A stretch of 64,000 nucleotides of DNA, from contig NZ_JAJIRO010000001.1 in NCBI RefSeq assembly GCF_025717535.1, positions 744,001 through 808,000 on the forward strand. Direction: 5' to 3'. The notes beneath the pieces were generated by a model. It had not been told where the DNA came from, did not search any database, and worked only from the letters and a program-made list of their open reading frames with translations. Positions 52,131 through 63,055 of this stretch are shown here, piece by piece. Position 1 is the stretch's first letter. The number at the start of each line of letters is the position of its first letter. This DNA comes from Paucibacter sp. Y2R2-4 (lineage in GTDB: Bacteria; Pseudomonadota; Gammaproteobacteria; Burkholderiales; Burkholderiaceae_C). The position numbers and the translations under genes were made by a program.

Positions 52131-52980
52131 AGCCTTGAACATCCACCACGACGCCCGCCTGGGCCGCTTCAGCGCCAGCATCGACGGCCATGATATGGAG
52201 CTGGACTATCGCCAAGTGGGCGAGACCTTGGTCATTACCCATACCGGCGTGGCGCCGGCTTTGCAGGGTCGCGGCTTGGCGGCACAACTGGTGCTCCACG
52301 CCTTGAACTGGGTCGCCCCACAAGGTCTGCAAGTCGTGCCGGCCTGCAGCTATGTGGCGAGCTATTTGAATCGTCATCCGCAATGGCAAGCTCTGACGCT
52401 CAAACCGGCCATTCAATCGGTGCTGAACTATTGGTTTGGCGCCCTGGGCAGCAGCGAGCAAGACCAGATCCGCTCGCTTTGGTTCGTCAAGAGCGAGACC
52501 ACTGACGCCGAGATCAAGGCGCGCTTTGAACCCCTGGTGGAAGACGCCTTGGCCGGTCGCCTGGAAGACTGGTCAGAGACCGCCCTGGGCCGGCTGGCTC
52601 GCATCCTTTTGTTGGACCAATTCACCCGCAACATCTATCGCGGCCAAGCGCGCTCTTTTGCCGGAGACCCCCTGGCCTTGCAAGACACCTTGCATCTGCT
52701 GGCGCAGGCGCAAGACCTGACCCTGGCGCCGCTGCAGCGCTGGTTTGCGCTGATGCCGCTGGAGCACGCCGAAGACATGGCCATGCAAGACCGCTCGGTC
52801 AGTGAGTTCACCCAGTTGGCAGCACTTGATCCACGCTTGAGTGGTGCGCTGGACTACGCCCACAAGCACCGCGAGGTCATCGAGCGCTTTGGCCGCTATC
52901 CCCATCGCAACGCCATCCTCGGGCGCGCGTCCAGCGATGCGGAATTGGCCTATCTGGCGCTGCCGGGTTCGGGCTTTTAA
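52123..52980 (+). CDS. GNAT-like / DUF924 fusion protein
   Basis: 285 residues from ATG 52123. Residues 1-95 look like the compact GNAT-type family (ARLGRFSASIDGHDMELDYRQVGETLVITHTGVAPALQGRGLAAQLVLHALNW, with QGRGLA as acetyl-CoA loop). From about 103 a DUF924 domain follows (SVLNYWFGALGSSEQDQIRSLWFVKSETTDAEIKARF, then FTRNIYRGQARSFAGDPLALQ). Both parts are usually separate proteins (family knowledge). The junction is clean, without frameshift. The function is unknown; the fusion suggests a shared pathway. It is coupled to the S9 peptidase gene by an 8-bp overlap. Confidence 0.82.
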   Translation: MSEALNIHHDARLGRFSASIDGHDMELDYRQVGETLVITHTGVAPALQGRGLAAQLVLHALNWVAPQGLQVVPACSYVASYLNRHPQWQALTLKPAIQSVLNYWFGALGSSEQDQIRSLWFVKSETTDAEIKARFEPLVEDALAGRLEDWSETALGRLARILLLDQFTRNIYRGQARSFAGDPLALQDTLHLLAQAQDLTLAPLQRWFALMPLEHAEDMAMQDRSVSEFTQLAALDPRLSGALDYAHKHREVIERFGRYPHRNAILGRASSDAELAYLALPGSGF

Positions 52981-54435
<1,455 letters not shown>

Positions 54436-54455
54436 TTTCGGTCCTTGATCTGAAG

Positions 54456-54484
54456 AAAGGGCTCAGCAATCGCTGAGCCCTTTT
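54456..54484 (+). terminator. Rho-independent terminator of argG
   Basis: GGGCTCAGC pairs with GCTGAGCCC around AATC, with A-rich sequence before and TTTT after. It lies 20 bp after the argG stop. Confidence 0.92.
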
Positions 54485-54528
54485 CTATTTCTGAGGCGCT
54501 TGCTGAGTCTAGAAGCCCAGAACCGCCC

Positions 54529-55614
54529 TCACAACATCACGGGCTCAGACTCCAGGCGAATGCCAAAGCGCCCGTAAACACTTTCTTGGATGGCACGCGC
54601 CAGCGTCACCACCTCGGCGCCCCGCGCCTCGCCCCGGTTGACCAGCACCAAGGCCTGCTTTTCATAAACGCCCGCGCCGCCGACGGTCTTGCCCTTCCAG
54701 CCACAGGCGTCAATCATCCAGCCTGCCGCCAGCTTGATGCCGCCATCGGGCATGGGGTAGTGCACGATGCCGGGGTCGCGGCCGATGATGTCGCGGCATT
54801 GCTCCGGCGTCACTACCGGATTCTTGAAGAAGCTGCCGGCGTTGCCGATCACCGCCGGGTCTGGCAGCTTGGCGCGCCGCACCTGGCAGACCCAATCAAA
54901 GATTTGCCGCGCGCTGGGCTCATTGATGCCGGTCTCGGCCATCTTCCGCTCGAGTTCCAGATAGCCGAGCACCGGCCGCCAGGGCTTGGGCAAGGCCAAG
55001 CGCACCCGGGTGATGACACATTTGCCGGCCAGGCCGCCAAAATCAGTCTGCTTGAAGACGCTGTCACGATAGCCAAAGCGGCAGACCGAGGCTGGCAAAA
55101 GCACGGTGCGACCCGTCGTCAGGTCCACCACTTCAACGCTATCGAGCCGGTCTTTCAATTCCAGGCCGTAAGCCCCGATGTTTTGCACCGGCGAAGCGCC
55201 CACGGTGCCGGGGATCAGCGCCATGTTCTCCAGGCCCGGATAGCCCGAGTCCACCGACCACTGCACCAATTCATGCCAGGGCACGCCCGCGCCAGCCTCG
55301 ATAATCCAGGCGTCAGCACGTTCTTCCAGCAGACGCAAACCAGGAATCTCCATCTTCAGCACCACGGCCTCGATGTCTTTGGTCAAAACGATATTGCTGC
55401 CCCCCCCCAAGACAAACTTGGGTGCGCGGCCCAGCTTCGGATGATCAACCACGCTGCGCACATCGGCTACCTCGCGAATCCGCACCAGACAATGGGCGGT
55501 GGCCGGCAAGCCAAAAGTGTTGAAGGGCTTCAAATTGACCGCATGCTCCAGCCGCAGTTCTTGACTGCCGGGCTTGAGCGGTTCAGTGGGGGGATTTACA
55601 GCTTGTTCCTGCAT
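54529..55614 (-). CDS. murB: UDP-N-acetylenolpyruvoylglucosamine reductase
   Basis: 361 residues from ATG 55614; the frame is open further upstream but that part overlaps yajQ and is not protein-like for this family. FAD-binding motifs are NTFGLPATAHCLVRI, VLGGGSNIVLTKDIEAVVLKMEI, IEAGAGVPWHELVQW and IPGTVGASPVQNIGAYG. The catalytic Ser region is NAGSFFKNPVV, and the C-domain ends WMIDACGWKGKTVGGAGVYEKQALVLVN. It reduces UDP-enolpyruvyl-GlcNAc in peptidoglycan synthesis. It is divergent from yajQ with 64 bp between starts. Confidence 0.95.
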   Translation of the reverse strand: MQEQAVNPPTEPLKPGSQELRLEHAVNLKPFNTFGLPATAHCLVRIREVADVRSVVDHPKLGRAPKFVLGGGSNIVLTKDIEAVVLKMEIPGLRLLEERADAWIIEAGAGVPWHELVQWSVDSGYPGLENMALIPGTVGASPVQNIGAYGLELKDRLDSVEVVDLTTGRTVLLPASVCRFGYRDSVFKQTDFGGLAGKCVITRVRLALPKPWRPVLGYLELERKMAETGINEPSARQIFDWVCQVRRAKLPDPAVIGNAGSFFKNPVVTPEQCRDIIGRDPGIVHYPMPDGGIKLAAGWMIDACGWKGKTVGGAGVYEKQALVLVNRGEARGAEVVTLARAIQESVYGRFGIRLESEPVML

Positions 55615-55678
55615 GGCAGAATTTTCCCAGATCAACCGGGCTATCCTTGCCGGACACGCCCACAACTCATAAATAAAC

Positions 55679-56173
55679 ATGCCCAGCTTTGACACCACCC
55701 TCGAACCCGATATGGTCAAGATCAAACATGGCGTTGAAACCAGCGCCAAAGAGATCTCGACCCGCTTTGACTTCAAAGGCACGCCGGCCGAAGTCACGCT
55801 GAAAGACAAAGAGAAAGAAATCCACGCCGTCGGCAATAGTGAGTTCCAGTTGGAACAAATCGAGGCCGTGCTCTATTCCAAGCTGATCAAGCAAGGCGTG
55901 GTCATCAGCTTCCTGGACAAGCAGGAAAAGATTGAAAAACTCGGCGGCGACAAAGTGCGTCAGGTCTACAAAATCAAGAACGGCATCGAATCCGATCTGG
56001 CAAAGAAGATCGTGGCCGCCATCAAGAACGCCAAGCTCAAGGTGCAAGGCTCGATTCAAGGCGACACGGTGCGCGTCACCGGCAAGAACCGTGATGATCT
56101 GCAAGTCGGCATCGCCTTGCTAAAAAAAGAGTTTGCCGACGTGCCGCTGGACTACGGCAACTTCCGCGACTGA
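55679..56173 (+). CDS. YajQ family cyclic di-GMP/nucleotide-binding protein
   Basis: 164 residues, the normal length. The signature PSFDTTLEPDMVKIKHGVETSAKEISTRFDFKGTPAEVTLKDKEKEIHAVGNSEFQLEQIEAVLYSKLIKQGV opens the protein, and DDLQVGIALLKKEFADVPLDYGNFRD closes it. Family members are two ferredoxin-like domains; one in Xanthomonas binds cyclic di-GMP (known). The next gene starts 8 bp after its stop. Confidence 0.95.
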   Translation: MPSFDTTLEPDMVKIKHGVETSAKEISTRFDFKGTPAEVTLKDKEKEIHAVGNSEFQLEQIEAVLYSKLIKQGVVISFLDKQEKIEKLGGDKVRQVYKIKNGIESDLAKKIVAAIKNAKLKVQGSIQGDTVRVTGKNRDDLQVGIALLKKEFADVPLDYGNFRD

Positions 56174-56180
56174 GTCTCTC

Positions 56181-56852
56181 ATGAGCGCCGCGCGCCTCGC
56201 CTCCTTCAGCGGCTTGACTGGGCTGCTGCTTTGCACCTGCGCCGCCATGGCGCAGACGCAGGGCCCCATCGTCGCCTTCAATGGCAGTCTGGGGGCGAAA
56301 GCGGCGCTTTTGATGATTGACGGCGAAGCTCGTACCGTGCCGGTGGGCGAAACCGTGCGCGGTGTGCGCCTGCTCTCGCTCGTCGACGGCCAAGCCCAAA
56401 TCGAGGCCGGCGGCCGCCGCTACACCCTGCAAATGGGCGCCTCGCCCGGACGCATTGGCGAAGCTACAGCAGCCAGCGGTTCGGGGCGAAGAATAGTTTT
56501 GAGCTCCGGCCAAGGGGGGCATTTCACCACCGGCGGCAGCATCAACGGTCAGAGCACTCAATTCCTGGTGGACACCGGCGCCACGGCCATCTCCATCAGC
56601 CAATTGGAGGCGGAGCGCCTCGGCCTGAAGTTCACAACAGGCCGCCGCATCATGACGCAAACCGCTAACGGCACGGTTCCCGCACACGTCCTGACGCTAG
56701 CCTCGGTGCGCATTGGCGATGTTGATGTGCGCAATGTAGAGGCCATCGTGGTGCCGGGTCAAATGAGCCATGTGCTGCTGGGCAATAGTTTTTTGACCCG
56801 CTTTCAGATGAAGCGGGACAACGACGTGCTGACGCTGGATTTACGCTACTGA
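56181..56852 (+). CDS. Exported retropepsin-like aspartic protease (TIGR02281-type)
   Basis: 223 residues from ATG 56181, with a signal peptide ending near AMAQT. Residues 110-220 form a clan AA single-lobe protease: HFTTGGSINGQSTQFLVDTGATAISISQLEAERLGL, with the DTGA catalytic motif, then VLTLASVRIGDVDVRNVEAIVVPGQMSHVLLGNSFLTRFQM. The LLGNSFL ending is typical for this bacterial family. It acts as a dimer in the periplasm; the substrate is unknown. Confidence 0.88.
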   Translation: MSAARLASFSGLTGLLLCTCAAMAQTQGPIVAFNGSLGAKAALLMIDGEARTVPVGETVRGVRLLSLVDGQAQIEAGGRRYTLQMGASPGRIGEATAASGSGRRIVLSSGQGGHFTTGGSINGQSTQFLVDTGATAISISQLEAERLGLKFTTGRRIMTQTANGTVPAHVLTLASVRIGDVDVRNVEAIVVPGQMSHVLLGNSFLTRFQMKRDNDVLTLDLRY

Positions 56853-56984
56853 AAGTTTCTGGACGCTTGACTGCCCTCTTGAAATTGCAGCCAAGGCCCT
56901 TGAATGGCAAGCAGCATGAACAAATTCACCGCTGCCCCCGTTTGTCGGCTCAACAAGCCCGCATGAACTCCCGATACTGACGAG

Positions 56985-59840
56985 ATGCGCCTCAAAAATT
57001 CCTTCTCCTCTAGCCGCGAACACGCCATGCCCTCAAAACCTCATGGCCTTCGCCCCACTTTGCTGGCCACTTTCATCGCGGGCTTCTCAGTCTTGTCCAT
57101 GTCCGCCTGGGCAACGCCCGAAAAAGCTGCCAGCTATTACGAAGATGCGCTGAAGCGGTTTGAGGCCGGCGACTTGGATAGCGCCAGCATCCAACTGAAG
57201 AACAGTCTGCAGCAGGATAAAAAGATGTTGGCCGCGCATCTCTTGCTCGGCAAGGTCTTGCTGGCCAAAGGGGAATACGCTGCGGCAGAAGTCGCGCTGG
57301 CTGAGGCGCAGAAGCAAGGCGTTAGCCGCAGCGAAGTGCTGGTTTCACAAGGACAGCTGTATTTGATTACCGGCGAGCGCAAAAAACTGCTGGATGAAAT
57401 CCAGGTGACCGGCATGCCAAGCGCTATTCATGCGGACATTTTGACCATGCGGGGCTCGGCTTACGCTGGGCTGGGCAATGTGGCGCAAGCCAGCAAAGCC
57501 TTTGCGGAAGCCCGTGCCCTCAAGCCCGGACTGGCCGCCCCCTGGATGGCCGAAGCGCCTTTGCTGATGCGCCAGGGCGAAGGCGAAAAAGCCCGCGCGG
57601 CGGCGACCAAAGCGGTTGAGTTAGAGCCTCGAAATGCAGCCGCCTGGTACACCTTGGGCAGTATTTTGCTGGGCCTGAAAGACAGCAAGGGCGCGCTGGC
57701 CGCGCACGAGAAGGCCCTGGCTTTGAATGAAAAGCAAGTGGACTCGCGGGTCGCACGGGCCTCGCTGCTACTGATGTTAGGCCGAGAAAAAGAGGCAGAA
57801 AAAGACATCGATCTGCTGGACGGCTGGGGCGTGATGGACCCGCGGGCATCCTATGTGCGAGGCGTACTGGCCGCCCAGCGCGGCGATGCCAACGCAGCCC
57901 GCGCAGCCTTCACCAAGGCCGCAGAACTGGTGGACGCCCAAAAGCCCGCCTCTTTAGCGGGCAATGACCCAGTTTTGATGGCCGGCGCCTTGGCTCATAA
58001 AGCCTTGAACAACAATGAGAAGGCCAAGGCCTATCTCGACACCTTGCTCACACTGAACCCCAAGCATTTCAGCGCCCAGTTGTTGCTGGGCGGCATTCTG
58101 ATCGACAGCAAAGACTACTCTCGTGCAAGCACCTTGCTCGAAGGCGCGCAACGGGTGGCACCCGATGACCCACAGGTCTTGATGCTGCTCGGTAGCCTGC
58201 AAATGGCGCGCAAGCAATATCTGCGCGCCAGCGAGTTCTTTGAGAAGGCCGCCAAATCCAGCGCAACACCTGAAGCCAAGCGCGAACTGGCCTTCAGCCA
58301 GCTCGGTTTGGGACAAACCCGACTCGGCGTTTCCAACCTGGAAAGCGTTTTTGCCGCCAACCCCGCAGATGCTCGAGCAGGCATTCAGTTGGCGATGAGT
58401 TTGATCAATCAGGGCAAGTCCAACCAGGCCTTGCAAACGGCGCTCAGCCTCACCAAAGCGGACCCTGGCAATCTGACAATGCAGAACTTCCTGGGAAATA
58501 TCCAGGGACGAGTGGGCGACAAAAAGGCGGCCCGACAGACCTTCCAGCAAATCTTGGTCAAGGACGCAAACTTCAAGCCCGCTGCAGTCAATTTGAGCTG
58601 GCTGGATATGGAAGAGCAGCGCTATGACGAAGCGCGTACGCGGCTGAAGCTTTGGCTCAATCGCGAAAAGAAAGACCCCGACCTGCTCTTCCAACTGGGG
58701 GTACTTGAAGTTCGCGCCGGACGCTTAGCTGAGGCTCAGGAACTGCTCCAAAGCGCCAACGAATTGCAAAGAAATGACCCCCGGCCAGGCTTGACCTTGA
58801 TTGAGCTCTTCCTGAGCCAACAGCAAGCCGATAAGGCCATTGCCACTGGCAAAACCCTGAACGCCAAACTCCCCAATCGCCCCCCAGTTGTGCTGGCCCT
58901 AGGCCGGGCCTATCTCGCGGCCGGCGACAAAGCCAGTGCCCGAACCTTGTTCCAAGACGCGGGCCGACTGGCCGACTTTGACGCCAACCAACAAGTGCAC
59001 ATTGGCCGCCTACAAATCCTGGCCGGCAACCTGGAAGGCGCAGCCTACAGCTCGCAAAAAGCCCTGCAGGCGGATCCCAATGATTTGCAAGCGCTCGTGT
59101 TTCAGGTAGAGATTGAGGCTCAAAAAGGCGATCAAGCCAAGTTGGATGCCGCCCTGAAAGCACTGAATACAAAGCATGCCGGTAGCACTGCCGCATTGCT
59201 GGCCAACGGCAATGTCGCCATGTTGCGGCGGCAGTTCCCGGCGGCGCAAGCCGCTTACCGACAGGTTCTTGACAAAGCCCCCTCCAGCAACCACGCCATG
59301 CTGTTGGCTCGGGCTTTCATGGCCGCAGGCGAAGCAGACAAGGCCCTCACTCTGATTGAATCTCAGGCCAAAAAGTCGCCTCAAGATGCAGGTTTGCTGC
59401 GCGCAAGCGCAGAACTGCAAGTCAATATGGGCAAGAACGAAGCTGCCGCCAAGAGTTTTGTCCAACTCTTAAGCCTCAGCCCCAAAGATGTGGGGGCGAT
59501 GAGCAGCTACGCTATCTTGCTTCAACGCATGGGCGATGCAAAGGCGCTCAGCACAGCTGAGCAGGCTTTGCAACTCGCGCCATCCAGCGCTGAGGCTGCC
59601 GACACACTGGGTTGGGTTTTGGCACTGCAAAGTAAATATGACCTAGCGCTGCGGCATCTGCGTGAAGCCCGCCTGCGCGACCCAAGCAATGGCAATATAC
59701 GATTTCACCTGGCCTATGCGCTATCGAAATCGGGTCGCAAGCCCGAGGCCAAGGAAGAACTGTCGGCGGCCCTGAACGCGAGCAGTCGACCAGGTGACTC
59801 CAAGGAGTTGAGCGCCTTGAAGCTTGAGTTGGGGCTTTAA
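56985..59840 (+). CDS. prsT: PEP-CTERM system TPR-repeat protein PrsT
   Basis: 951 residues from ATG 56985; ATG 57027 is an alternative that begins nearer the signal peptide (LRPTLLATFIAGFSVLSMSAWA). The rest is continuous TPR repeats, more than twenty helix pairs, starting KAASYYEDALKRFEAGDLDSASIQLKNSLQQDKKMLAAHLLLGKVLLAKGEYAAAE. Length and the EKAASYYEDAL opening match PrsT, which is encoded with exosortase/exopolysaccharide systems (family knowledge). It is periplasmic and probably scaffolds export of PEP-CTERM proteins or polysaccharide. A PEP-CTERM protein gene follows 200 bp later. Confidence 0.85.
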   Translation: MRLKNSFSSSREHAMPSKPHGLRPTLLATFIAGFSVLSMSAWATPEKAASYYEDALKRFEAGDLDSASIQLKNSLQQDKKMLAAHLLLGKVLLAKGEYAAAEVALAEAQKQGVSRSEVLVSQGQLYLITGERKKLLDEIQVTGMPSAIHADILTMRGSAYAGLGNVAQASKAFAEARALKPGLAAPWMAEAPLLMRQGEGEKARAAATKAVELEPRNAAAWYTLGSILLGLKDSKGALAAHEKALALNEKQVDSRVARASLLLMLGREKEAEKDIDLLDGWGVMDPRASYVRGVLAAQRGDANAARAAFTKAAELVDAQKPASLAGNDPVLMAGALAHKALNNNEKAKAYLDTLLTLNPKHFSAQLLLGGILIDSKDYSRASTLLEGAQRVAPDDPQVLMLLGSLQMARKQYLRASEFFEKAAKSSATPEAKRELAFSQLGLGQTRLGVSNLESVFAANPADARAGIQLAMSLINQGKSNQALQTALSLTKADPGNLTMQNFLGNIQGRVGDKKAARQTFQQILVKDANFKPAAVNLSWLDMEEQRYDEARTRLKLWLNREKKDPDLLFQLGVLEVRAGRLAEAQELLQSANELQRNDPRPGLTLIELFLSQQQADKAIATGKTLNAKLPNRPPVVLALGRAYLAAGDKASARTLFQDAGRLADFDANQQVHIGRLQILAGNLEGAAYSSQKALQADPNDLQALVFQVEIEAQKGDQAKLDAALKALNTKHAGSTAALLANGNVAMLRRQFPAAQAAYRQVLDKAPSSNHAMLLARAFMAAGEADKALTLIESQAKKSPQDAGLLRASAELQVNMGKNEAAAKSFVQLLSLSPKDVGAMSSYAILLQRMGDAKALSTAEQALQLAPSSAEAADTLGWVLALQSKYDLALRHLREARLRDPSNGNIRFHLAYALSKSGRKPEAKEELSAALNASSRPGDSKELSALKLELGL

Positions 59841-60042
59841 TTCCCCCTTAGGCAAGGCTCAAAGCTAACGAAATCAGCGAACGGGAGCACAGGGGAAACC
59901 TGCACTCCGTCACACCGCAGGCGATTTGCCGCAAGAACTTGGCCTGACCCCGCGTTCACGGGGTTGCTAGCCAGAAACAAGCCGTTACGATTCGACCCAG
60001 AATCAAAATCACGCCGATAAAGCGTCAACAGGCTCTACCACT

Positions 60043-60960
60043 ATGAAACTCACTTTCCCTGCCGCCAAGACCGCCCTGATCTGCCACGCAGTCGCATTGC
60101 TGAGCCTCAGTGCTGGCCTGAGCCACGCTCAAAACGTGACGCTGCAAGCGGGTAGCGGGACCAACCAATACAAGTCTGAGAATCTGACCTACGGTGAAAC
60201 CTTGGTACAGAAGCCCGCGACTTTGGGGGCCGGAAGCTACAAAGAGTCGAGCAACGGCTCATCGTTCTGGGTGTACTGCCTGGATCCGCTGACTTCGATC
60301 GCCAACCCGATGAACTACACCAAGTTGACGGGTTCTGGAAACGCAGCCCTGAGTCAGTTCATCACCGGCAACGGTGCCGCTGCCTCTGTGAACACGTACA
60401 ACGAGCAATTCGCCAAAGGCGGTGACTATGCGACGGTTTCTGCAGTAAGCAGCAACAAGTACGATGATCTGACAACAAGCCCGGGCACCTCACGAGTCTT
60501 GAGCAAGATCACCGAGCTGTTCAGCTATGCCTACGCGGATGCAACGCTGAGCAACAACTCGACCAAGTCCGCAGCCTTCCAATACGCGCTGTGGGAAATC
60601 TTGGGCGATACCAAGACTGCTGCTACGCCTAGCGGCTATGCGGACTACAACGCAGCATCCGGCGGTCTGCGCGAAGGCACCAAATCGGCTACCGGTGCCA
60701 ACGACATTCTGGACGTTGGCCTGCGCACCCAGATCAACACCTACCTGACGGCCTTGAACACCAGCAACTGGGCTGGCATTGGTGGCGGCAAGGCAACCAA
60801 CTACACCTTCACCGTGTTCAATTCAGCGACCAGCCAAACCTTGGTCAGCGTAACACCGCAAAGCAATGGTGTTCCAGAACCTGGTTCGCTCGCATTGGCA
60901 GGCTTGGCCCTGTTTGGTGTGGTGTACACACGCCGTCAAGGCAAGAGCACGAAGCGCTGA
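60043..60960 (+). CDS. PEP-CTERM surface protein with apparent Cys-Gln thioester domain
   Basis: 305 residues. A signal peptide ends at ASHAQ-like LSHAQ (residue 30). The body contains WVYCLDPLT (Cys79) and, 101 residues on, SAAFQYALWEILGD (Gln180). These two motifs, [YFL]C-hydrophobic and hydrophobic-QxxhW preceded by KITELFSYAYADAT, are the hallmark of thioester domains of Gram-positive adhesins, where the Cys and Gln side chains form a reactive bond (known). The C-terminus is a PEP-CTERM tail: VPEPGSLALAGLALFGVVYTRRQ. It is therefore an exported, exosortase-processed surface protein that may attach covalently to targets (inference). A terminator follows. Confidence 0.78.
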   Translation: MKLTFPAAKTALICHAVALLSLSAGLSHAQNVTLQAGSGTNQYKSENLTYGETLVQKPATLGAGSYKESSNGSSFWVYCLDPLTSIANPMNYTKLTGSGNAALSQFITGNGAAASVNTYNEQFAKGGDYATVSAVSSNKYDDLTTSPGTSRVLSKITELFSYAYADATLSNNSTKSAAFQYALWEILGDTKTAATPSGYADYNAASGGLREGTKSATGANDILDVGLRTQINTYLTALNTSNWAGIGGGKATNYTFTVFNSATSQTLVSVTPQSNGVPEPGSLALAGLALFGVVYTRRQGKSTKR

Positions 60961-60984
60961 TCCCAGCGTCTGCAGCTCTCAATC

Positions 60985-61010
60985 AAAAGCGGCCCATGTG
61001 GCCGCTTTTT
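60985..61010 (+). terminator. Rho-independent terminator after the PEP-CTERM gene
   Basis: AAAAGCGGCC and GGCCGCTTTTT pair around CATGT-like loop bases and are followed by a T run. It lies 24 bp after the stop. Confidence 0.92.
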
Positions 61011-61067
61011 GCATTCCGGCGCGCCGATAGCGAAAGCCTGGATACGGTCGATGCACGGATCCCTAAA

Positions 61068-62138
61068 TTAAGAAGCAAGGCCCAAGAAATCCCGCCAATC
61101 GGGCGCGACCTCTGCCAACCCTTTTCGATCATGCCCATCCCGCCCGTTCACCGTAGATGCGGCAAACAAAGCCTTGACGATCGCCTGCTCGCAAGCTTCG
61201 GCGGAGGCTTGGAACAAGGGATCAAGGCTGGCCTCATGCACCATCGCGATGGCGGGCATGGGCTCGGAAGCCCGCTGCGGCAAGGTGTAGGCGCTGGAGA
61301 AGGCCAAGGCGATGTCACCACTGCCGTGCCCGTAGTCTGAGCCTGTTCGAGCCAGCCCAGCACCGGCACGGCGCGCTAGGCGGCTGAGCTGACGCGAGTC
61401 CAGTGCGGCATCGGTGGCGATGATCAAGATGATGGAGCCTTTCTCGACTGATTCAGCCCGGCTGGAGTTCTTCAGCCGCTCTTGAAGTATGGACCCCAGA
61501 CACCGGCCCTGAATCGTCAAGGCCTCGGGTCGACCGAAGTTGGCCAAGACCAGTGCAGCCACTGTGCAAGGCTCCGCTCCGGCGCGCACGCGCCGAGAAG
61601 CAGACCCGATGCCTCCCTTCAGGCCAAAGGCACTCATACCCCGCCCTGCCCCCACGCTGCCCTGAGCAAAGTCCAAACGCAAATCGGCCATGGCTTGAGT
61701 CAGATGCTGCTCTTGCACCGCAAAAGCTTGTGCGTCGTTGAGAAAGCCGTCATTGCATTCGAACACCAACGGGTTGACAGTGGGCCAATCTCGCCCAATT
61801 TCAGGGTGGCGAGCGATGGTCTCTCGGGTCAAGGCCGTGGCCAAGGCGCCGACGGCAAAAGTGCTGCCCAGCACGATGGGCGTCTCCAATTGCCCCAACT
61901 CCTGCAACTGCAGCAGGCCCATGCTCTTGCCAAAGCCATTCAAGACCGCCAAGCCGGCCGGCACCTTGTGCATGAACACATCGCCTGCATGCGGGCGAAT
62001 CACCGTCACGCCGGTTTGCACCGCGCCGGCATCCAAGGTGCAATGGCCCACCATGACCCCAGCCACATCGGCCAGGCTGTCCAGCGGGCCGCTGGGCAGC
62101 ACGCCTATGCGAGGAAAGCCAGGGGCCTTCAACTGCAT
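61068..62138 (-). CDS. P1 family (DmpA/BapA-type) aminopeptidase
   Basis: 356 residues. The family blocks are present: PSGPLDSLADVAGVMVGHCTLD at the start, NPLVFECNDGFLNDAQ, and GSVGAGRGMSAFGLKGGIGSASRR ahead of the autocleavage region, with IIIATDAALDSRQLSRLARRAGAGLARTG later. P1 peptidases self-cleave into two chains and release N-terminal residues, including D-amino or beta-amino acids (known). No signal peptide was seen. It lies 13 bp after a dipeptide permease gene, so it likely digests the imported peptides. Confidence 0.88.
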   Translation of the reverse strand: MQLKAPGFPRIGVLPSGPLDSLADVAGVMVGHCTLDAGAVQTGVTVIRPHAGDVFMHKVPAGLAVLNGFGKSMGLLQLQELGQLETPIVLGSTFAVGALATALTRETIARHPEIGRDWPTVNPLVFECNDGFLNDAQAFAVQEQHLTQAMADLRLDFAQGSVGAGRGMSAFGLKGGIGSASRRVRAGAEPCTVAALVLANFGRPEALTIQGRCLGSILQERLKNSSRAESVEKGSIILIIATDAALDSRQLSRLARRAGAGLARTGSDYGHGSGDIALAFSSAYTLPQRASEPMPAIAMVHEASLDPLFQASAEACEQAIVKALFAASTVNGRDGHDRKGLAEVAPDWRDFLGLAS

Positions 62139-62151
62139 GATGGTTCAGCCT

Positions 62152-63054
62152 TCAGCGAACGCTGTCCAGCTTTGGATCCAGCGCATCGCGCAGGCCGTCA
62201 CCGAGCAGATTGAAGGCCAGCACGGTCAGGAAGATCGCAATGCTAGGGATGAGGGCGATATGCGGCGCATTGACCATATCGCTGCGCGCCTCATTCAGCA
62301 TTGCGCCCCATTCAGGCGTGGGCGGCTGCGCGCCCATGCCCAAAAAGCTCAGGCTGGCGGCGGTGATGATGGAGGTGCCGATACGCATAGTAAAGAAAAC
62401 CACCACAGTGGAAACCGTGCCGGGCAGGATGTGGCGGGTGATGATGGTCCAGTCGGAAGCGCCAATCGAGCGGGCCGCCTCCACATAGGTCAGGTGCTTC
62501 AGCGCCAGCGTATTGCCGCGCACCAAGCGGGCAAAGGTGGGGATCGAAAACACCGCCACCGCGATGACCACATTGGTCATGCCGCCGCCCAGAATCGCCA
62601 CGATGCCGATGGCCAGCAAGATGCCAGGGAAGGCAAACAAGACATCACACAAGCGCATGATGACCCGGTCCCACCAGCCTTCGTAATAGCCCGCCAGCAG
62701 GCCAAAGCTGGTGCCTAACACCGAGCCTACGGCCACCGACACCAAACCGGCTGTCAATGACACTCGCGCGCCCATCAAGATGCGACTGAAGATATCCCGG
62801 CCCAAAGCGTCAACACCGAACCAATGCTCGGCCGAAGGCGTGGCGTTGATGCGGTCGTAGTCAAAATAGTTTTCGGCGTCATAGGGTGTGATCCAAGGCG
62901 CCGCAAGCGCCAGCACGATCAAGACCAAGACAAAGCCCAGGGCCAGCATCGCGACGCGCTGCTTTTTAAATTTGCGCCAGAACTCCGAGGCCGGCGTGCG
63001 CACCTTGGCTGCAGAGCCGCCAGCTGCTGAAAGAGGAAGACTTGGGCTGCTCAT
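62152..63054 (-). CDS. Dipeptide/oligopeptide ABC transporter permease (DppC/GsiD type)
   Basis: 300 residues, six membrane segments. [34 protein letters not shown] is the N-terminal DppC-type region. The EAA loop is [61 protein letters not shown], which is the family signature. The C-terminal [15 protein letters not shown] is conserved. It starts one base after the stop of the partner permease gene. The ATPases and binding protein are not in the window, presumably further upstream. Confidence 0.93.
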   Translation of the reverse strand: MSSPSLPLSAAGGSAAKVRTPASEFWRKFKKQRVAMLALGFVLVLIVLALAAPWITPYDAENYFDYDRINATPSAEHWFGVDALGRDIFSRILMGARVSLTAGLVSVAVGSVLGTSFGLLAGYYEGWWDRVIMRLCDVLFAFPGILLAIGIVAILGGGMTNVVIAVAVFSIPTFARLVRGNTLALKHLTYVEAARSIGASDWTIITRHILPGTVSTVVVFFTMRIGTSIITAASLSFLGMGAQPPTPEWGAMLNEARSDMVNAPHIALIPSIAIFLTVLAFNLLGDGLRDALDPKLDSVR

Positions 63055-63055
63055 A

